From Candidatus Poribacteria bacterium (GTDB lineage Bacteria; Poribacteria; WGA-4E; WGA-3G): DNA of 63,100 nt. The translations under genes were made by a program, and so were the position numbers. Below the pieces are notes generated by a model. That model searched no databases, was not told the origin of the DNA, and worked only from the letters and a program-made list of their open reading frames with translations. Below are positions 52,073 to 61,425 of this stretch, piece by piece (the first letter of the stretch is position 1; the number at the start of each line of letters is the position of its first letter). The stretch is taken from NCBI GenBank assembly GCA_022825665.1, contig JAJDWI010000050.1, positions 1-63,100 on the forward strand, read 5' to 3'.

Positions 52073-53836
52073 CTAATTCGCAATAGAGTTTCTAAGCACT
52101 TGTGCTGCTTCGTAATTTGCATCAATTTGTAATGCTTTGTCAGCTGCAATTTTTGCCTCTTTAAAATTACCGATTCTTAGATATGCAAGTCCAATATTGA
52201 AGTGTGCTTCCTTGAACCTTGGATCTATATTTAATGCTTGACTAAGTTCATTGATTGCTTTTGTATAATCTTTCTTCAAAATATAAATTACACCTAAGTT
52301 GCAGTATGCTTTTACAAAATACGGATCTATATCAAGACATTTTTCAAATTCACTAATTGCCATATCATAATCGTTTTCATCAAAGAAAATCCAAGCTTGG
52401 TCGTAATGTTCTAGTTTTTTTACATTAGGACTGATAGGTTTCGGATTAGGTGGTGGAATATCGTTATCATCAGAAAAATATTTGTTTGCTTTATCCTTTA
52501 ATTCCCGCAGATTATTGAGCCATCTTCGATCAGGACTATTTTGAATATTAATATAGTTTGCTAATGTTGCATCTACAGTTTGAATAACCAATTGATATTT
52601 TGTTTTATCATGACCATATTGCTTACCCCATTCATAATATGTCAAAGCAAGATAGTAATATGTTTTTAGGAGTTCCGGACTGTCATCATGTTCCCTAATG
52701 AATTTATCAAATAATTGCACAGATTTATCATAAATTGCAGATTTATAATATGAATATCCACCCCAATATAGGGCGTATGCAATATCGTCATTTGGAATCT
52801 CACTATTTGAGAGTTTTTCATACAGTGGAGCTGCCTCTGCATATTTTCTTTCTATTCTTAGAAGGTTCGCCTTTACGAATAAGCCAGATATTTGTGAAGG
52901 GTTCGTTTTTGGATCAGGGGTATCTGGCATAAGAAATGTATTTCGATATTTCTGTAATAAAACCTGCTTTCTTTCATTATCTGTAGTACTGTGCATAGCC
53001 TTCTCGTAATTATGTCGTGCATTAACTAAATTATCATTTCTATTGTAAATATCACCTATCCCCTCATAAGCAAAAGAGACAACATTACTTTCAGGATAAT
53101 GTTTGATTATGCCTAAGAAAAGTTGATATGCTTTATAATCTTGATTCTGATTAAATTTTTCAAGAGCAATATTGTACATCGACTCATCTTCATTCATGAC
53201 CTTAATATCAGTTTTATTTTCTTCAACTAAAACCTTAGGAATATAATATTCTGCTTCGCTCCGAAATTTTGAAGTCGGAAATTCATCAATTACTCTTTGG
53301 AATGCTATAAGAGCATCTTCATGGTTATTTAGATCAGTATTAATAGTTCCAATACGAATAAGTGCTTCTTCTACATTACGACTGTTGGGATAGAATTGAA
53401 CGAAAGACGAGTATTTTGCTTCAGCTTCTTCAAAACTCTCTGTTTTATATAATATTTGTGCCCATAGGTATGTTAAATTCTCTTTATGTGTGTGGACATT
53501 TGTCCTAAGTAATGTCTCTTTTATTAGATCGATAGCACTTTTGTAATGTGTAACATCTTTTGTTGTTTCTCCCAGTTTATCATAACAAAGTGCTATTTTA
53601 TAGTGTGCAAGTGCCGTAAAATCTTTATCAAGTACTCTGGTTTCTGCCCCAAGTTTTTTGGATGCCTTGATAGCTTTTTCATATAATTCAATTGCATCCG
53701 TATACTTTCTTTGAGTAAATAATGAGTTCCCTTCATTATATAGTTGTTGTACATTCTTGGAACTTCCCAAAAAGAGTGGAGATAAAAGTGCTATAACCAA
53801 AACGACTCCACCAATAATGCCCCAACGTTTATCCAT
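52073..53836 (-). CDS. Membrane-anchored TPR protein
   Basis: The protein has 587 residues. One N-terminal membrane helix (about 6-24) is followed by TPR repeats over nearly the whole length. Examples are QLYNEGNSLFTQRKYTDAIE, a YbgF/BamD-like block (YPNSRNVEEALIRIGTINTD), and a final TPR pair VKAYCNLGVIYILKKDYTKA. It is anchored in the inner membrane with the repeats probably outside. It follows the next gene upstream (53849-55876) after 12 nt, with GAGGAG before the ATG, so the two form an operon. A role as assembly or scaffold protein is inference. Confidence 0.83.
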   Translation of the reverse strand: MDKRWGIIGGVVLVIALLSPLFLGSSKNVQQLYNEGNSLFTQRKYTDAIELYEKAIKASKKLGAETRVLDKDFTALAHYKIALCYDKLGETTKDVTHYKSAIDLIKETLLRTNVHTHKENLTYLWAQILYKTESFEEAEAKYSSFVQFYPNSRNVEEALIRIGTINTDLNNHEDALIAFQRVIDEFPTSKFRSEAEYYIPKVLVEENKTDIKVMNEDESMYNIALEKFNQNQDYKAYQLFLGIIKHYPESNVVSFAYEGIGDIYNRNDNLVNARHNYEKAMHSTTDNERKQVLLQKYRNTFLMPDTPDPKTNPSQISGLFVKANLLRIERKYAEAAPLYEKLSNSEIPNDDIAYALYWGGYSYYKSAIYDKSVQLFDKFIREHDDSPELLKTYYYLALTYYEWGKQYGHDKTKYQLVIQTVDATLANYINIQNSPDRRWLNNLRELKDKANKYFSDDNDIPPPNPKPISPNVKKLEHYDQAWIFFDENDYDMAISEFEKCLDIDPYFVKAYCNLGVIYILKKDYTKAINELSQALNIDPRFKEAHFNIGLAYLRIGNFKEAKIAADKALQIDANYEAAQVLRNSIAN

Positions 53837-53848
53837 AATGTTAACTCC

Positions 53849-55876
53849 TCATCTTACAATGTCTGGCGGTAGATTCAAATTTGGTTGAGTTTTTATTTTA
53901 ATGTCATTTTTCGCCAACATTTCATTATGTTCACCTATCAATCGTATTGTCAGTATTTTTTCCATTCCCTTAACATTCTGGTGAGCAGTAATAGTGATTG
54001 AATAGGTTTTCCGTTTATTATTATTCAATTCAAATGAATCCTTCGGTATATCAAAACTTAAACCACTAACTGATGTTGGTATCAATTGTATCCTAACATT
54101 TTTTACATCTCCACCACTGTTGCTAATGATTAACTTTAGCTGAGCTGTCTCACCAGCATCAATGAAACCATTACCTGAAGGTTCGTCTAAATCGGGTTTG
54201 ATTGAGAGTTTTGGTGGTGTTGATTTTGGCAGCTGGGTACCAGTCTTGTTCTCATTCGAATTTACATTTGAATTTTCTCCATTGTCATTATTGTGTGGTG
54301 AATTATTATCAAAAAACGGAATTAAATTAAATTGAATAGCAGCAAATATACTTAAAGCAATGATTATAACAATAGATGCATAAGATATATAAATAAAGAC
54401 CTTCTTGCGTATTTTCTTATTTCTTTCATAATTTCTAACATGCTTAATCACTTGAAGTAATTCACGTGATGGATGATGTTTTGGGTTGATTTTCAATGCA
54501 TCATTTGCGGCGGTTTCAGCATCGTCATAAGCATCAATTTCAAGGTATACTTGTCCTAAACCGTAGAATGCCTCAACTGAATTCGGATCTGCTTTAATCA
54601 CACGTTTGAAAGCAGCGGATGCTTGATTATATTGCTTGTTTTTTAGAAATACCGATCCCCGTATTAAATCCTTGTCTACATCAGTTGAATTATCAGTATT
54701 CTTATCAACTTCTGTCTGTATAGAAGTGTCAACGGTGGTTTCTGCTTTGTTCTCTTTTTCAACTTGTTGATTGTTAGTATCATTGTTTTCTGTTGTTTGA
54801 GAAATTTCGTCTATATCAGTGGTTGTTTGTATCTGTGTGTTTGTGAAACTTGGGTCAATTGCTTCTAATAGAGATAGTGCAGGTTGAAATGTCGAATCAA
54901 TTTTTAATGCTTCTTTTGCTGCATTCCTCGCATTTTCCAATTCATGATGTCCAAAAAATGCAAGGGCAAGTGCATGAAATGCAGATTTGTGAGTTGGATC
55001 AAGTTTCACAGTCTTTTGAAGCGAATCTATTGCACGAGGGTAATTTTCTATTTTCAGATATGCTAATCCGAGATTGAAATGGGCAGCAGTGAAATCTGAA
55101 TCAAGTGCTATTACGTTATGAAATGCTGCAACAGCATCACTATAATGTTGATCGTTTAATAAGACGATACCCTTATTGTAATGTGTCTGTTTTATCGTTT
55201 CAACTAAATCATGAATCGGTTGAAAATTAGGATCTAATCTTAATGTTTCACTGGCAGCATTTGTAGCTGCCTCTAAATTACCTATTTCTCTATAAGCACG
55301 CGCCAGATTGTAATGTGCATCAATGTTATTTGGGTCCGATATGATTGCTTCTTCAAGATGCTGAACTGCATTATCAAATTGTCTTTGTTCAACATAGGCG
55401 TATCCAAGATGGAAATGAATATCATCTAATTCTGTTTCATTGGAAAGAGAATTTTGAAGTGAACTTATAGCTTTTTCATAATCCTTCAATCCGATATAAG
55501 CTCGACCAAGATTGTAACCAACATTTCCAAAATCTGGATCCAGTGTCTTAACCTTTTCAAAAGATTTTATCGCGTCGCTGTAATGTGTGTCATTCAGAGA
55601 TGAAATACCGTTATCGTAATAGGCTTTTTTTATTGAAGCAATTTGGGAAAGTGCATCAGGATTATTAGAATCCAAACTTATTGCTGCTAAAGCCGATTTT
55701 TCAGCTTGAGAAAGTTCGTTCAATTCCAAATAGGCACAACTGAGTCCACAGTGGGCATCTATAAAATCTGCATCCAATTCTATAACTGCCTTTAGTTCGG
55801 AAATTGCTTCTCGATATTGCTCATCATTTAGATATGCCATACCGAGTTTGTATCTTGCTTCTGTAATAGCATTCAT
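53849..55876 (-). CDS. TPR protein with one membrane helix and a C-terminal beta domain
   Basis: The protein has 675 residues. About twelve TPR units fill residues 1-350 and 400-475. A Thr/Asn/Glu-rich linker separates the two blocks. One membrane helix (about 492-515) is followed by an Asn-rich spacer and an Ig-like beta domain (about 548-665, with GNGFIDAGETAQLKLIISNS) of the type found in secreted repeat proteins. With no signal peptide, the TPR part is likely cytoplasmic and the beta domain outside. It would link inside and outside of the inner membrane. It is the first gene of a two-gene operon with the TPR protein at 52073. Confidence 0.82.
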   Translation of the reverse strand: MNAITEARYKLGMAYLNDEQYREAISELKAVIELDADFIDAHCGLSCAYLELNELSQAEKSALAAISLDSNNPDALSQIASIKKAYYDNGISSLNDTHYSDAIKSFEKVKTLDPDFGNVGYNLGRAYIGLKDYEKAISSLQNSLSNETELDDIHFHLGYAYVEQRQFDNAVQHLEEAIISDPNNIDAHYNLARAYREIGNLEAATNAASETLRLDPNFQPIHDLVETIKQTHYNKGIVLLNDQHYSDAVAAFHNVIALDSDFTAAHFNLGLAYLKIENYPRAIDSLQKTVKLDPTHKSAFHALALAFFGHHELENARNAAKEALKIDSTFQPALSLLEAIDPSFTNTQIQTTTDIDEISQTTENNDTNNQQVEKENKAETTVDTSIQTEVDKNTDNSTDVDKDLIRGSVFLKNKQYNQASAAFKRVIKADPNSVEAFYGLGQVYLEIDAYDDAETAANDALKINPKHHPSRELLQVIKHVRNYERNKKIRKKVFIYISYASIVIIIALSIFAAIQFNLIPFFDNNSPHNNDNGENSNVNSNENKTGTQLPKSTPPKLSIKPDLDEPSGNGFIDAGETAQLKLIISNSGGDVKNVRIQLIPTSVSGLSFDIPKDSFELNNNKRKTYSITITAHQNVKGMEKILTIRLIGEHNEMLAKNDIKIKTQPNLNLPPDIVR

Positions 55877-56178
55877 TTCATTTGAACTTAACTCATAATG
55901 ATAGTTAGACTTAATATAACTGCATTATATTCTAAAGTTGTAAATTATACAAGAAAAATTGGATTGTAAACCATTCTCTTCAACTAACTGTATGTAGATC
56001 TCAATTCTTTTGAATATCTAGTATTACCAATGATTCACATTGTAGTTTACTGAATTCAATAGTAATATCATCTTCTAACTCTGGTCAAAACCCTATCATA
56101 TCTAACATACCTTTTTCACTTGACATACAGGATATGATTTACTTAAAATAGAAAGAAGACTGTAAATGGAATCCTGAA
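55877..56178. other. AT-rich gap between divergent genes
   Basis: It lies between the start of the TPR protein gene (minus) and tyrA (plus), so it should hold two promoters. The sequence is AT-rich, with TATAAT-like words but no pairing I would defend. No repeat family member is seen. Confidence 0.4.
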
Positions 56179-57117
56179 ATGTCTACCGACTACAAACCGC
56201 AATTTACCACACTTGATATATCCCAACTTACACGGATTACGATATGGGGTGTCGGTTTAATCGGTGGTTCACTTGGGTTGGCACTAAAGAAGTTTGGATT
56301 CAAAGGTGAGATCGTCGGTTTAGGACGAAACATCGGTAGACTTGAAAATGCACTACAACAAAATGCGGTTGATTTCGTCACAACAGATATAGAAGAAGGT
56401 ATTAACAACTGCGATATAGTCGTTCTGTGTGTACCTGTTGACTTAGTACCAGAATTTGTAAATAAAATTATTGATACCGTAGGAATACAAAAGAACAACA
56501 TCGTTGTGACAGATGTAGGAAGCACAAAGTCTGAATTAGTCCATACAGTTCAGCAACATATACAATCAGCGAAGACACAGAGCGTGTCGTTTGTCGGTGG
56601 ACATCCGATGGCAGGTTCACATGAAACGGGTGTCAGTGCGGCACGTGCGAATCTCTTTGAAGGTGCTAAGTGTATTATAACACCTACAGATAACACTGAT
56701 AATGATGCCCTACAGTTGATAAAGGAACTCTGGAAATTTGTCGGTGCTATACCATACCAATGCACACCAGAAGTTCATGATTTACTCATCGGGACTGCGA
56801 GTCATTTACCACATCTAATAGCAAGTATACTCACGAATACAGTTGCAGAAATGGAAATTCCAGAGGGAAAGGCATTAGAATTTACTGCTACAGGATTTCG
56901 TGATTCTACAAGAATCGCCGCTGGGTCTCCTGAATTATGGACAGGTATTTTCATGCAGAACAGAGATGTCATGTTATCTCTAATAGACTCTTTCATTGGA
57001 AATATGAATGAAATCAAGACTTTGCTACAGAAGAGAGATATTACAGAAATAGAACGTATACTCGTTGACGCGCAAGATATTGTATTGAAACGTAGAAACT
57101 CATTAGGAGAGAAATGA
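56179..57117 (+). CDS. tyrA: Prephenate dehydrogenase
   Basis: The protein has 312 residues. The NAD(P)-binding start is GVGLIGGSLGLALKKFGFKG (about 24-43). The signature VGGHPMAGSHETGVSAARANLFEG follows, with the catalytic His of the GSH motif, then the CTPEVHDLLIGTASHLPHL region. It oxidises and decarboxylates prephenate to 4-hydroxyphenylpyruvate for tyrosine synthesis; arogenate may also be used. No ACT or chorismate mutase domain is attached. Its stop overlaps the cmk start (ATGA), so the two are translationally coupled. Confidence 0.92.
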   Translation: MSTDYKPQFTTLDISQLTRITIWGVGLIGGSLGLALKKFGFKGEIVGLGRNIGRLENALQQNAVDFVTTDIEEGINNCDIVVLCVPVDLVPEFVNKIIDTVGIQKNNIVVTDVGSTKSELVHTVQQHIQSAKTQSVSFVGGHPMAGSHETGVSAARANLFEGAKCIITPTDNTDNDALQLIKELWKFVGAIPYQCTPEVHDLLIGTASHLPHLIASILTNTVAEMEIPEGKALEFTATGFRDSTRIAAGSPELWTGIFMQNRDVMLSLIDSFIGNMNEIKTLLQKRDITEIERILVDAQDIVLKRRNSLGEK

Positions 57118-57788
57118 CAAAAATTGCACCTCGTGTAACGATTGCAATGGATGGTCCAGCAGGTTCAGGCAAAAGCACTGTAGCACGACTTGTTGCAGAA
57201 AAACTCGGATTACTTTACCTCGATTCAGGGGCAATGTATAGAGCAGTAACGCTCCTTGCAATACAGAATGGTGTTGAGGAAGACATATCGAAACTTATTG
57301 AACTTGTAAAAGAGTGCAATATAGACTTTAGAGATAATGGTCAGAGAATATTTCTCAATACAGAAGATGTATCTGTTCAGATTCGGAGTCCAGAGGTCAA
57401 TAAATTAGTTGCGGATATCGCGAAAGTTCCTGAGATTAGACATGAAATTGTCAGACATCAACAGAGAATCGGTGAAAATGGCAGTATCATCGCGGAGGGA
57501 CGAGATTTAACAACCATAGTATTTCCCAATGCAGATTATAAATTTTACTTAGATGCATCAGTCAAAGAGCGTGCAAAACGCAGGTTTGCTGATCTTCAAG
57601 CACAAAATGTTGATACCACCATAGATGCCGTTGAAGCAGAAATAAGTGCACGGGATGAGAAGGACACCTCACGGGAACATAGTCCATTACGTGAAGCTGT
57701 AGATGCAATACGAGTAGACACAACCGGAAAAACGATTGATGAAGTCGTAGACTTTATAGTAAAGAAAATAGAAACGACAAACAATTGA
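57114..57788 (+). CDS. cmk: Cytidylate kinase
   Basis: The protein has 224 residues, standard for bacterial Cmk. The P-loop is GPAGSGKST (14-22). The nucleotide-binding parts are LDSGAMYRAVTLLA, VAEGRDL-like IAEGRDLTTIVFPNA, and the late RDEKDTSREHSPLREA. It phosphorylates CMP and dCMP with ATP. The order tyrA-cmk-plsC resembles the aroA/tyrA-cmk arrangement in many bacteria. Its start overlaps the tyrA stop. Confidence 0.95.
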   Translation: MTKIAPRVTIAMDGPAGSGKSTVARLVAEKLGLLYLDSGAMYRAVTLLAIQNGVEEDISKLIELVKECNIDFRDNGQRIFLNTEDVSVQIRSPEVNKLVADIAKVPEIRHEIVRHQQRIGENGSIIAEGRDLTTIVFPNADYKFYLDASVKERAKRRFADLQAQNVDTTIDAVEAEISARDEKDTSREHSPLREAVDAIRVDTTGKTIDEVVDFIVKKIETTNN

Positions 57789-57837
57789 GGAATCCATACT
57801 AATCGGAGGGGTAGCGCACAATCGCAATTTATATTAC

Positions 57838-58491
57838 ATGTGGTATACCAACAACCAGTTCTGGTCCTCAAATCGAATATATAGATGGGGACATAGGATT
57901 ACAAATCTGTTTTGTAAAGTGATAGGCGATCTTGAAGGATTTGGAGTGAACCATATTCCACGTCAAGGCGGAGTATTGATTGTTGCTAATCATATAAGTT
58001 TATTGGACCCAGTAATTATTGGGTCAGCAGCGAGCCGTGAAATTAATTATATGGCACGTAGCGATGTATTCGGTATACCGGGGTTGGGTAGACTTATAAC
58101 TGCATTCAATGCTTTTCCGGTAAATAGGTGGAGTCCAGACTTAGGTGCAATACGAAAAACTGTCTCACTATTAAAAGAAGGTAATGCCGTTCTTATGTTT
58201 CCAGAAGGCACACGAAGTTATGATGGAAATTTAGGAAAAGCAAGTGACGGTGCCTGTTTTATTGCACATAGGGCAAATGTACCTACTATTCCTGTTTTCC
58301 ACAATGGTGCAGAAAAGTTATTGCCTCGTGGCAGTATGCGTCTTCGACGGGCAAAACTGACTGTCCGATTTGGAAAACCGATAGATTTTTCCGGTATAGA
58401 AGAAACTAATGTAAAACGTGAAATGTATCAACAAATGGGAGTAAAAATGATAGATTCAATCACACAACTACGGGATTCTCCTTCTGATTAG
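57838..58491 (+). CDS. plsC: 1-acyl-sn-glycerol-3-phosphate acyltransferase
   Basis: The protein has 217 residues. The catalytic motif is NHISLLDP (H52 and D57), and the second motif is FPEGTRSYDG (about 121). It transfers an acyl chain to lysophosphatidic acid to make phosphatidic acid at the inner membrane. The ATG at 57838 is the only standard start in frame, but the nearest good ribosome-binding sequence, CGGAGGGG, lies about 29 nt upstream and no alternative start codon lies between. The gene follows cmk by 49 nt; cmk-plsC neighbours are common. Confidence 0.9.
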   Translation: MWYTNNQFWSSNRIYRWGHRITNLFCKVIGDLEGFGVNHIPRQGGVLIVANHISLLDPVIIGSAASREINYMARSDVFGIPGLGRLITAFNAFPVNRWSPDLGAIRKTVSLLKEGNAVLMFPEGTRSYDGNLGKASDGACFIAHRANVPTIPVFHNGAEKLLPRGSMRLRRAKLTVRFGKPIDFSGIEETNVKREMYQQMGVKMIDSITQLRDSPSD

Positions 58492-58557
58492 ATTGAGTGT
58501 GCAACTTCTATGAAATACCATTCTAAAATATAACATACCCTTTAAGAAATATCAGGT

Positions 58558-58593
58558 TTGTAGTCGCGCAATTCATTGCGCCTCTTATATTCT
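58558..58593. repeat. Palindromic repeat, GCGCAATTCATTGCGC type, copy 2
   Basis: Nearly identical to 40127-40163, including the flank cctctta and the tagtc leader. It lies between the convergent plsC and ychF genes and may act as a transcription end there. Confidence 0.8.
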
Positions 58594-58620
58594 AATCCAA
58601 TCCGAACTGTATAAATCAAC

Positions 58621-59736
58621 TCAATTTGTCGGATTTGCTAATATATTTAAAACATCACCTTCCTGAACCTGATAAGTTTTTCCCTCCGTCCTCAACAATC
58701 CTTTACTTCTTGCTTGTGTGTAGCTTCCACACGCAGTTAAATCTTTCCAATTAATGCACTCTGAACGTATAAATCCCTGTTCAAAATCTGTATGAATCAA
58801 ACCCGCTGCTTCAACAGCAGTTTGTCCTTTACGGAGTGTCCAAGCTCTTGCCTCTTTTTCTCCACCAGTAAAAAACGTAATTAACCCCATTAATTGGTAA
58901 GATGTTTGAATAAACCTGTCTAAAGCAGATTGATTCAACCCCATTTCGACCATAAAGATTTCTGCGTCATCAGCATCAAGTTGAGCAATTTCCATTTCCA
59001 ATTGGGCTGCAAGTATAATTACTGCTGTCTGTTCCTGAGTTTCAAAGTCAGAAAAACGTTTGTATATGACATCAATATCTGGTAGCTGGTCTTCACTGAT
59101 GTTAAGGATAAGCAAAAGCGGTTTTTGGGATAAGAATCCGTATCCCCGTATGAGTTTTTCGTCTGCATCTGAAATTTCCAGCGAACGAAGCGGTTTTCCA
59201 TCCTCAAGTGTTTGCTTATATGTTTCCAATACTCTAAATTCATTCTGATATTCAGGAGTTTTTTGGTTTTGCAGTAGTTTTTCTAATCTATTGAGCCGTC
59301 CCTCAATTATTTGTAAATCTGCGAATGTAAACTCCAAATTTACGGATTCTATATCTCTTTCACCATCAACATCTCCATCGACATGAGGGACAGTTTCGTC
59401 TTCAAAGAGTCTAACTACATGCGCAAGTGCATCAACAGTACGAAGTTCTGCAAGAACTCCGGCATTTAATTCAAGATTGTCTGGACGATCAACATTAGGA
59501 TTCCTTGCCGATTGCGTAGTACCACCGGCATCTATGTAATCAATAGTTGCTGGCACCATCTTATTACACTGAAATACCTTTGTCAATGGTTCCAAACGAT
59601 CATCAGGAACAGAAACAGTGCTGAGATTATACTGTTTGTTACTGGTATAATCACCAACAACTGCGTTTGATTGTGCTAAAGCATTAAAAACTGACGTTTT
59701 TCCTACGTGCGGTCTTCCTACAATACCAATTCTCAT
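58621..59736 (-). CDS. ychF: YchF/Obg-family GTP/ATP-binding protein
   Basis: The protein has 371 residues. G1 is GRPHVGKT (7-14), a variant of the common GLPNVGKS. The DAGG of the switch II region (YIDAGGTTQ) has no Leu-to-Gln catalytic residue, as usual for YchF. G4 is of the N-x-x-E type (LNISED), which favours ATP over GTP. A coiled-coil insertion (about 140-190) is followed by a C-terminal TGS domain (about 285-371, TLRKGQTAVEAAGLIHTDFE, then GDVLNILAN). It binds ribosomes in stress responses. The sequence is divergent at G1 and in the switch region (YTSNKQYNLSTVSVPDDR). Confidence 0.9.
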   Translation of the reverse strand: MRIGIVGRPHVGKTSVFNALAQSNAVVGDYTSNKQYNLSTVSVPDDRLEPLTKVFQCNKMVPATIDYIDAGGTTQSARNPNVDRPDNLELNAGVLAELRTVDALAHVVRLFEDETVPHVDGDVDGERDIESVNLEFTFADLQIIEGRLNRLEKLLQNQKTPEYQNEFRVLETYKQTLEDGKPLRSLEISDADEKLIRGYGFLSQKPLLLILNISEDQLPDIDVIYKRFSDFETQEQTAVIILAAQLEMEIAQLDADDAEIFMVEMGLNQSALDRFIQTSYQLMGLITFFTGGEKEARAWTLRKGQTAVEAAGLIHTDFEQGFIRSECINWKDLTACGSYTQARSKGLLRTEGKTYQVQEGDVLNILANPTN

Positions 59737-59861
59737 TTAGTTTCGATTTCTCATTTATGGGTTGTGTAAATTAGCAAATAACACCAGAACCATTCAGTTT
59801 TCCAAATCCTTTTATTTTTAATATTAAGCCTTCCTTTGTAGAAGCACTCTCCGTATCGCGA

Positions 59862-60012
59862 TCTCTTATCCTGATAATCTTGGTTCAGACAATATCGTAG
59901 GGGCGAGGTCTCCTCGCCCGCATTCTTTCATACAGTCCCGTAGATCGGAGCGATCAAAGTATCCTCCGACATGTATTATGTCTGTCCCAAGATTATCAGG
60001 ATAAGAGATTTG
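59862..60012. repeat. Palindromic composite repeat
   Basis: CTCTTATCCTGATAATCTTG-type sequence (about 59860-59892) returns in inverted form at 59982-60011 (CCAAGATTATCAGGATAAG, then AGAT). Between the arms lie the 'cgtaggggcgaggtc' segment (59894-59922, also at 77-105) and a 'tagatcggagcgatc' repeat (59940-59974). It looks like several repeat families inserted into or joined with one another. The ORF at 59971-60156 is made of this repeat. Confidence 0.75.
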
Positions 60013-60082
60013 TATTCCAATGTTCCTTTACAAAAGGTAGTCCTTCATCCTGGACAACGGAATATATACTCACCAACTCCTA

Positions 60083-60124
60083 ATCCTGATAATCCTGAAA
60101 TCCTGAAAATCCTGGTTCAGACAA
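60083..60124. repeat. 'tcctgaaaatcctg' intergenic repeat, copy 7
   Basis: aatcctgataatcctgaaat followed by cctgaaaatcctggttcaga. It lies upstream of the small membrane protein gene at 60259. Confidence 0.85.
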
Positions 60125-60258
60125 CAAGCGATTCAGACAGAAAAATTGAAAACTGAATGACTCTGAAAATAACACAGATATAGATTGACATCATTCATTG
60201 AAAATGTTAACATATCTCAATAGTGGTAATTATGAAAAATATATGAGGTAAATCCTAT

Positions 60259-60639
60259 ATGTCATCAGAAAATCCTAATTGGAAACGTCATCTTACCAAA
60301 GCATTGGTAATTCTATTAATATTCATGGTTTGTTTAGCGATCTTGCAATGGTTTATTATCCAAGCACTTTTCGGGTTTGGCACGAAAATGGTAATGGAAG
60401 CTATGGTTAGACAAGCACCAGAAGGTGTAAACCGTGATGATATAATCATGACATTTGAAAGAGTCAAAGGAAGAGCACTACAACTACCGTTCAGTTTTAT
60501 CGTTGGGAAAATCAACCTCCGAAAAGTCAAAAATGCAGGGGATTTTGCTATCGCAGCGAATGCAGATGAAAGTTGGACCGCAGAGGAAATAAATGCTCTT
60601 CTAAGTCTATTAAATGCTTCTGTTGGCTACAAACAGTAA
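60259..60639 (+). CDS. Small membrane protein, unknown function
   Basis: The protein has 126 residues and is not recognised. It has one strong membrane helix (about 15-40, ALVILLIFMVCLAILQWFII). The rest is helical and charged (GVNRDDIIMTFERVKG, ESWTAEEINALLSLLNASVG). GAGGTAAAT precedes the ATG. The methyltransferase gene starts 18 nt later, so the two are probably cotranscribed. Confidence 0.68.
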   Translation: MSSENPNWKRHLTKALVILLIFMVCLAILQWFIIQALFGFGTKMVMEAMVRQAPEGVNRDDIIMTFERVKGRALQLPFSFIVGKINLRKVKNAGDFAIAANADESWTAEEINALLSLLNASVGYKQ

Positions 60640-60657
60640 ATTGAGAATTTAATCTAA

Positions 60658-61410
60658 ATGTTACAAACACCCCCATACGAAAAATTTGCTTATGCTTATG
60701 ACCGGATGATGAGGAACGTCAACTATATTAGATGGGGCGATTACATTGAGTTACTATTCAAAAAATATGGTTGTAATCCTCAAACAATCCTTGATGTTGC
60801 TTGTGGTACGGGTGCATTAACTCTCTTGTTAGCCACAAGAGGATATCAGATGACCGGCATAGATAGAGCGAACGGTATGCTGCAGATTGCACGAGAAAAA
60901 ACAGCAGAACAACAATTACAGATAGATTTTCATCAAGGAGATATGCTAAATTTCCAGTTAAATCGTCAGTTTGATGCTGTTCTATGTACCTACGATAGTA
61001 TCAACTATGCATCTGATGAAGATGAACTTACAAGTACATTCAAATCGGTATCACAACATCTCGCACCAGATGGTCTTTTTATTTTTGATGTTACCACTGA
61101 ACGTAATATCGTAGAACATTTTCACAATAAGACTTTTTCAGAAAACCACCAAGATTATTCCTATATTTGGAAGAATAACTACCTCACGCATTCAAAGTTG
61201 TGCAGAACCTTCTTGACCTTTTTTATACGGGAAGGTGATCTGTTCAGACGTTATGAAGAGGTACATCACCAACGGATTTATGAGGTGTCTACGGTACACG
61301 AACTCCTGAAGGCATCAGGGTATAAAATGCTTAGCGCATTCGACATGTATACAATTAATCGGTGGAACCGTTTTTCAGACCGTATTAATTTCACAGCACA
61401 AATGGCGTAG
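60658..61410 (+). CDS. Class I SAM-dependent methyltransferase
   Basis: The protein has 250 residues. It opens YEKFAYAYDRMMRNVNYIRW, then the SAM-binding motif ILDVACGTGALTLLLATRGYQMTG (about 40-63), with the acidic residue after the second strand (IDRANGM), and motif III-like FDAVLCTYDSINY. The C-terminal part (FFIREGDLFRRYEEVHHQRI) fits methyltransferases of the ubiE-like/type 11 group with unknown small-molecule substrates. Substrate unknown. Confidence 0.88.
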   Translation: MLQTPPYEKFAYAYDRMMRNVNYIRWGDYIELLFKKYGCNPQTILDVACGTGALTLLLATRGYQMTGIDRANGMLQIAREKTAEQQLQIDFHQGDMLNFQLNRQFDAVLCTYDSINYASDEDELTSTFKSVSQHLAPDGLFIFDVTTERNIVEHFHNKTFSENHQDYSYIWKNNYLTHSKLCRTFLTFFIREGDLFRRYEEVHHQRIYEVSTVHELLKASGYKMLSAFDMYTINRWNRFSDRINFTAQMA

Positions 61411-61425
61411 AACCTTAGATTTAGT

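Noticed and set aside
59971-60156. 61-codon ORF before the small membrane protein gene
   Set aside because: It is built from repeat sequence (PDNPEILKILVQT is the translated repeat) and is not a gene.
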